Source: Pseudomonas sp. KU26590
Lineage (GTDB): Bacteria > Pseudomonadota > Gammaproteobacteria > Pseudomonadales > Pseudomonadaceae
Length of the DNA stretch: 64,000 bases
Direction of reading: 5' to 3'
Assembly: GCF_026153515.1 (NCBI RefSeq)
Contig: NZ_CP110644.1
Location: 2,013,501 to 2,077,500 of the forward strand
Shown here: positions 63,520 to 64,000 of the stretch, piece after piece
Numbering within the stretch: the first letter of the stretch is position 1
How the letters are laid out: each line of letters begins with the position of its first letter
Made by a program: the position numbers and the translations under genes
The notes under the pieces: generated by a model
What the model was told of the DNA's origin: nothing
Database searches by the model: none
What the model saw: the letters and a program-made list of their open reading frames with translations, nothing else

Positions 63520-64000
63520 GCTGTGCCGACAGGCTTTTGATGTCAGTGGGACCGGCTTCAGCCAGGAAGGCGTCAGATGGCACGCCACATAGTTGATGGC
63601 GCCTGAACTGGCCTATTCCCGGCTAAAGCCGGTCCCACATTAGTCCGCGTCGTCCGGGCTGGACCTACCGTTTGAACTTGAACAGGTAGACGCGTGGGGC
63701 TTATCTGGCACGTCGCTGACAGGCTTTTGATGTCAGTAGGACCGGCTTTAGCCGGGAAGGCGTCAGGTGCCACACCGCAAAATCGATGTCGCCCGGACTG
63801 GCCTATTCCCGGCTAAAGCCGGTCCCACATTTGTCCGCGTCGTCCGGGCTGGAGCTGCCGTCTGAACTTGAGCAGGTAGACGCTTGGGGCGTATCTGGCA
63901 CGCCGCCGACAGGCTTTTGATTTCAGTGGGACCGGCTTTAGCCGGGAAGGCGTCAGATGGCACGCCCCATAGTTGATGGCGCCTGAACTGGCCTATTCCC
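63520..64000. repeat. Tandem BIME array with 190-bp period, cut by window end
   Basis: AGGCTTTTGAT recurs at 63531, 63721 and 63911 (period 190 each). Every unit carries CAGT(G/A)GGACCGGCTT(C/T)AGCC, then CCCGGCTAAAGCCGG in inverse orientation about 75 bases on, then a constant ~100-base spacer. At least 2.5 units are visible and the array continues past base 64000. It is upstream of the toxin gene; 63393-63519 has no other element. Confidence 0.93.

Noticed and set aside
63520..64000. CRISPR array
   Set aside because: The 190-bp units have constant rather than unique spacers, the repeated arms are REP palindromes, and no cas genes are present.

Overview
The window is about 64 kb of high-GC chromosome from a Pseudomonas, most likely a member of the P. 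fluorescens/P. syringae side of the genus. The evidence is the gene order serC-pheA-hisC-tyrA::aroA-cmk-rpsA-ihfB followed by an O-antigen locus, the natural TyrA-AroA fusion, the EarP/EF-P(Arg32) pair, the ohr/ohrR pair and several families of Pseudomonas-type REP palindromes. I see no rRNA, tRNA, CRISPR array, transposase or prophage.

Layout. (1) 1-7.6 kb: aromatic amino acid, histidine and housekeeping operon (3' part of serC to rpsA). (2) 7.7-14.7 kb: ihfB, a LapA-type membrane protein and an unusually compact O-antigen locus (manB, a WbpV-like epimerase, wbpL, wbpM), closed by comEA. (3) 14.8-16.8 kb: fabF-type ketosynthase and a TetR regulator. (4) 16.9-22.5 kb: periplasmic disulfide operon dsbG-tlpA-dsbD, divergent from its two-component system. 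(5) 22.5-28 kb: single genes (SnoaL-like exported protein, serine/threonine transporter, GNAT, DeoR regulator, diguanylate cyclase). (6) 28.3-34.5 kb: sugar-acid island (MFS transporter, galactarate dehydratase, LysR, L-fuconate dehydratase) with a striking 131-132-bp tandem REP array. (7) 34.7-36.6 kb: two DUF202 proteins and a 1-kb REP-rich duplicated intergenic block. (8) 36.6-44.5 kb: GntR regulator, dipeptide-type ABC transporter and a cytoplasmic gamma-glutamyltransferase in one tightly overlapping operon. (9) 44.8-52.7 kb: dkgB, DUF1003, GreA/B-like factor, earP-efp, esterase, ohr-ohrR. (10) 52.9-61.9 kb: TauE exporter, LysR, DUF1127, YcaQ-like glycosylase, class II DAHP synthase, spermidine synthase-like protein, crotonase, DEAD-box helicase. 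(11) 62-63.4 kb: an S-type-pyocin-domain toxin with a colicin E3-like rRNase C-terminus and its probable immunity gene, followed by a second tandem REP array (190-bp period) running off the window end.

The genes join into several units. The DAHP synthase near 57 kb feeds the shikimate pathway that the first operon completes. ManB, WbpM, the epimerase and WbpL outline sugar-nucleotide synthesis and the first step of O-antigen assembly. EarP glycosylates the EF-P encoded next to it. OhrR probably controls ohr through near-identical operator-like sites in front of both genes. The most accessory-looking elements are the rRNase toxin/immunity pair and the two large tandem BIME arrays. Functional assignments come from reading motifs and remembered family sequences, with no database search; start codons were chosen from ribosome-binding sites.
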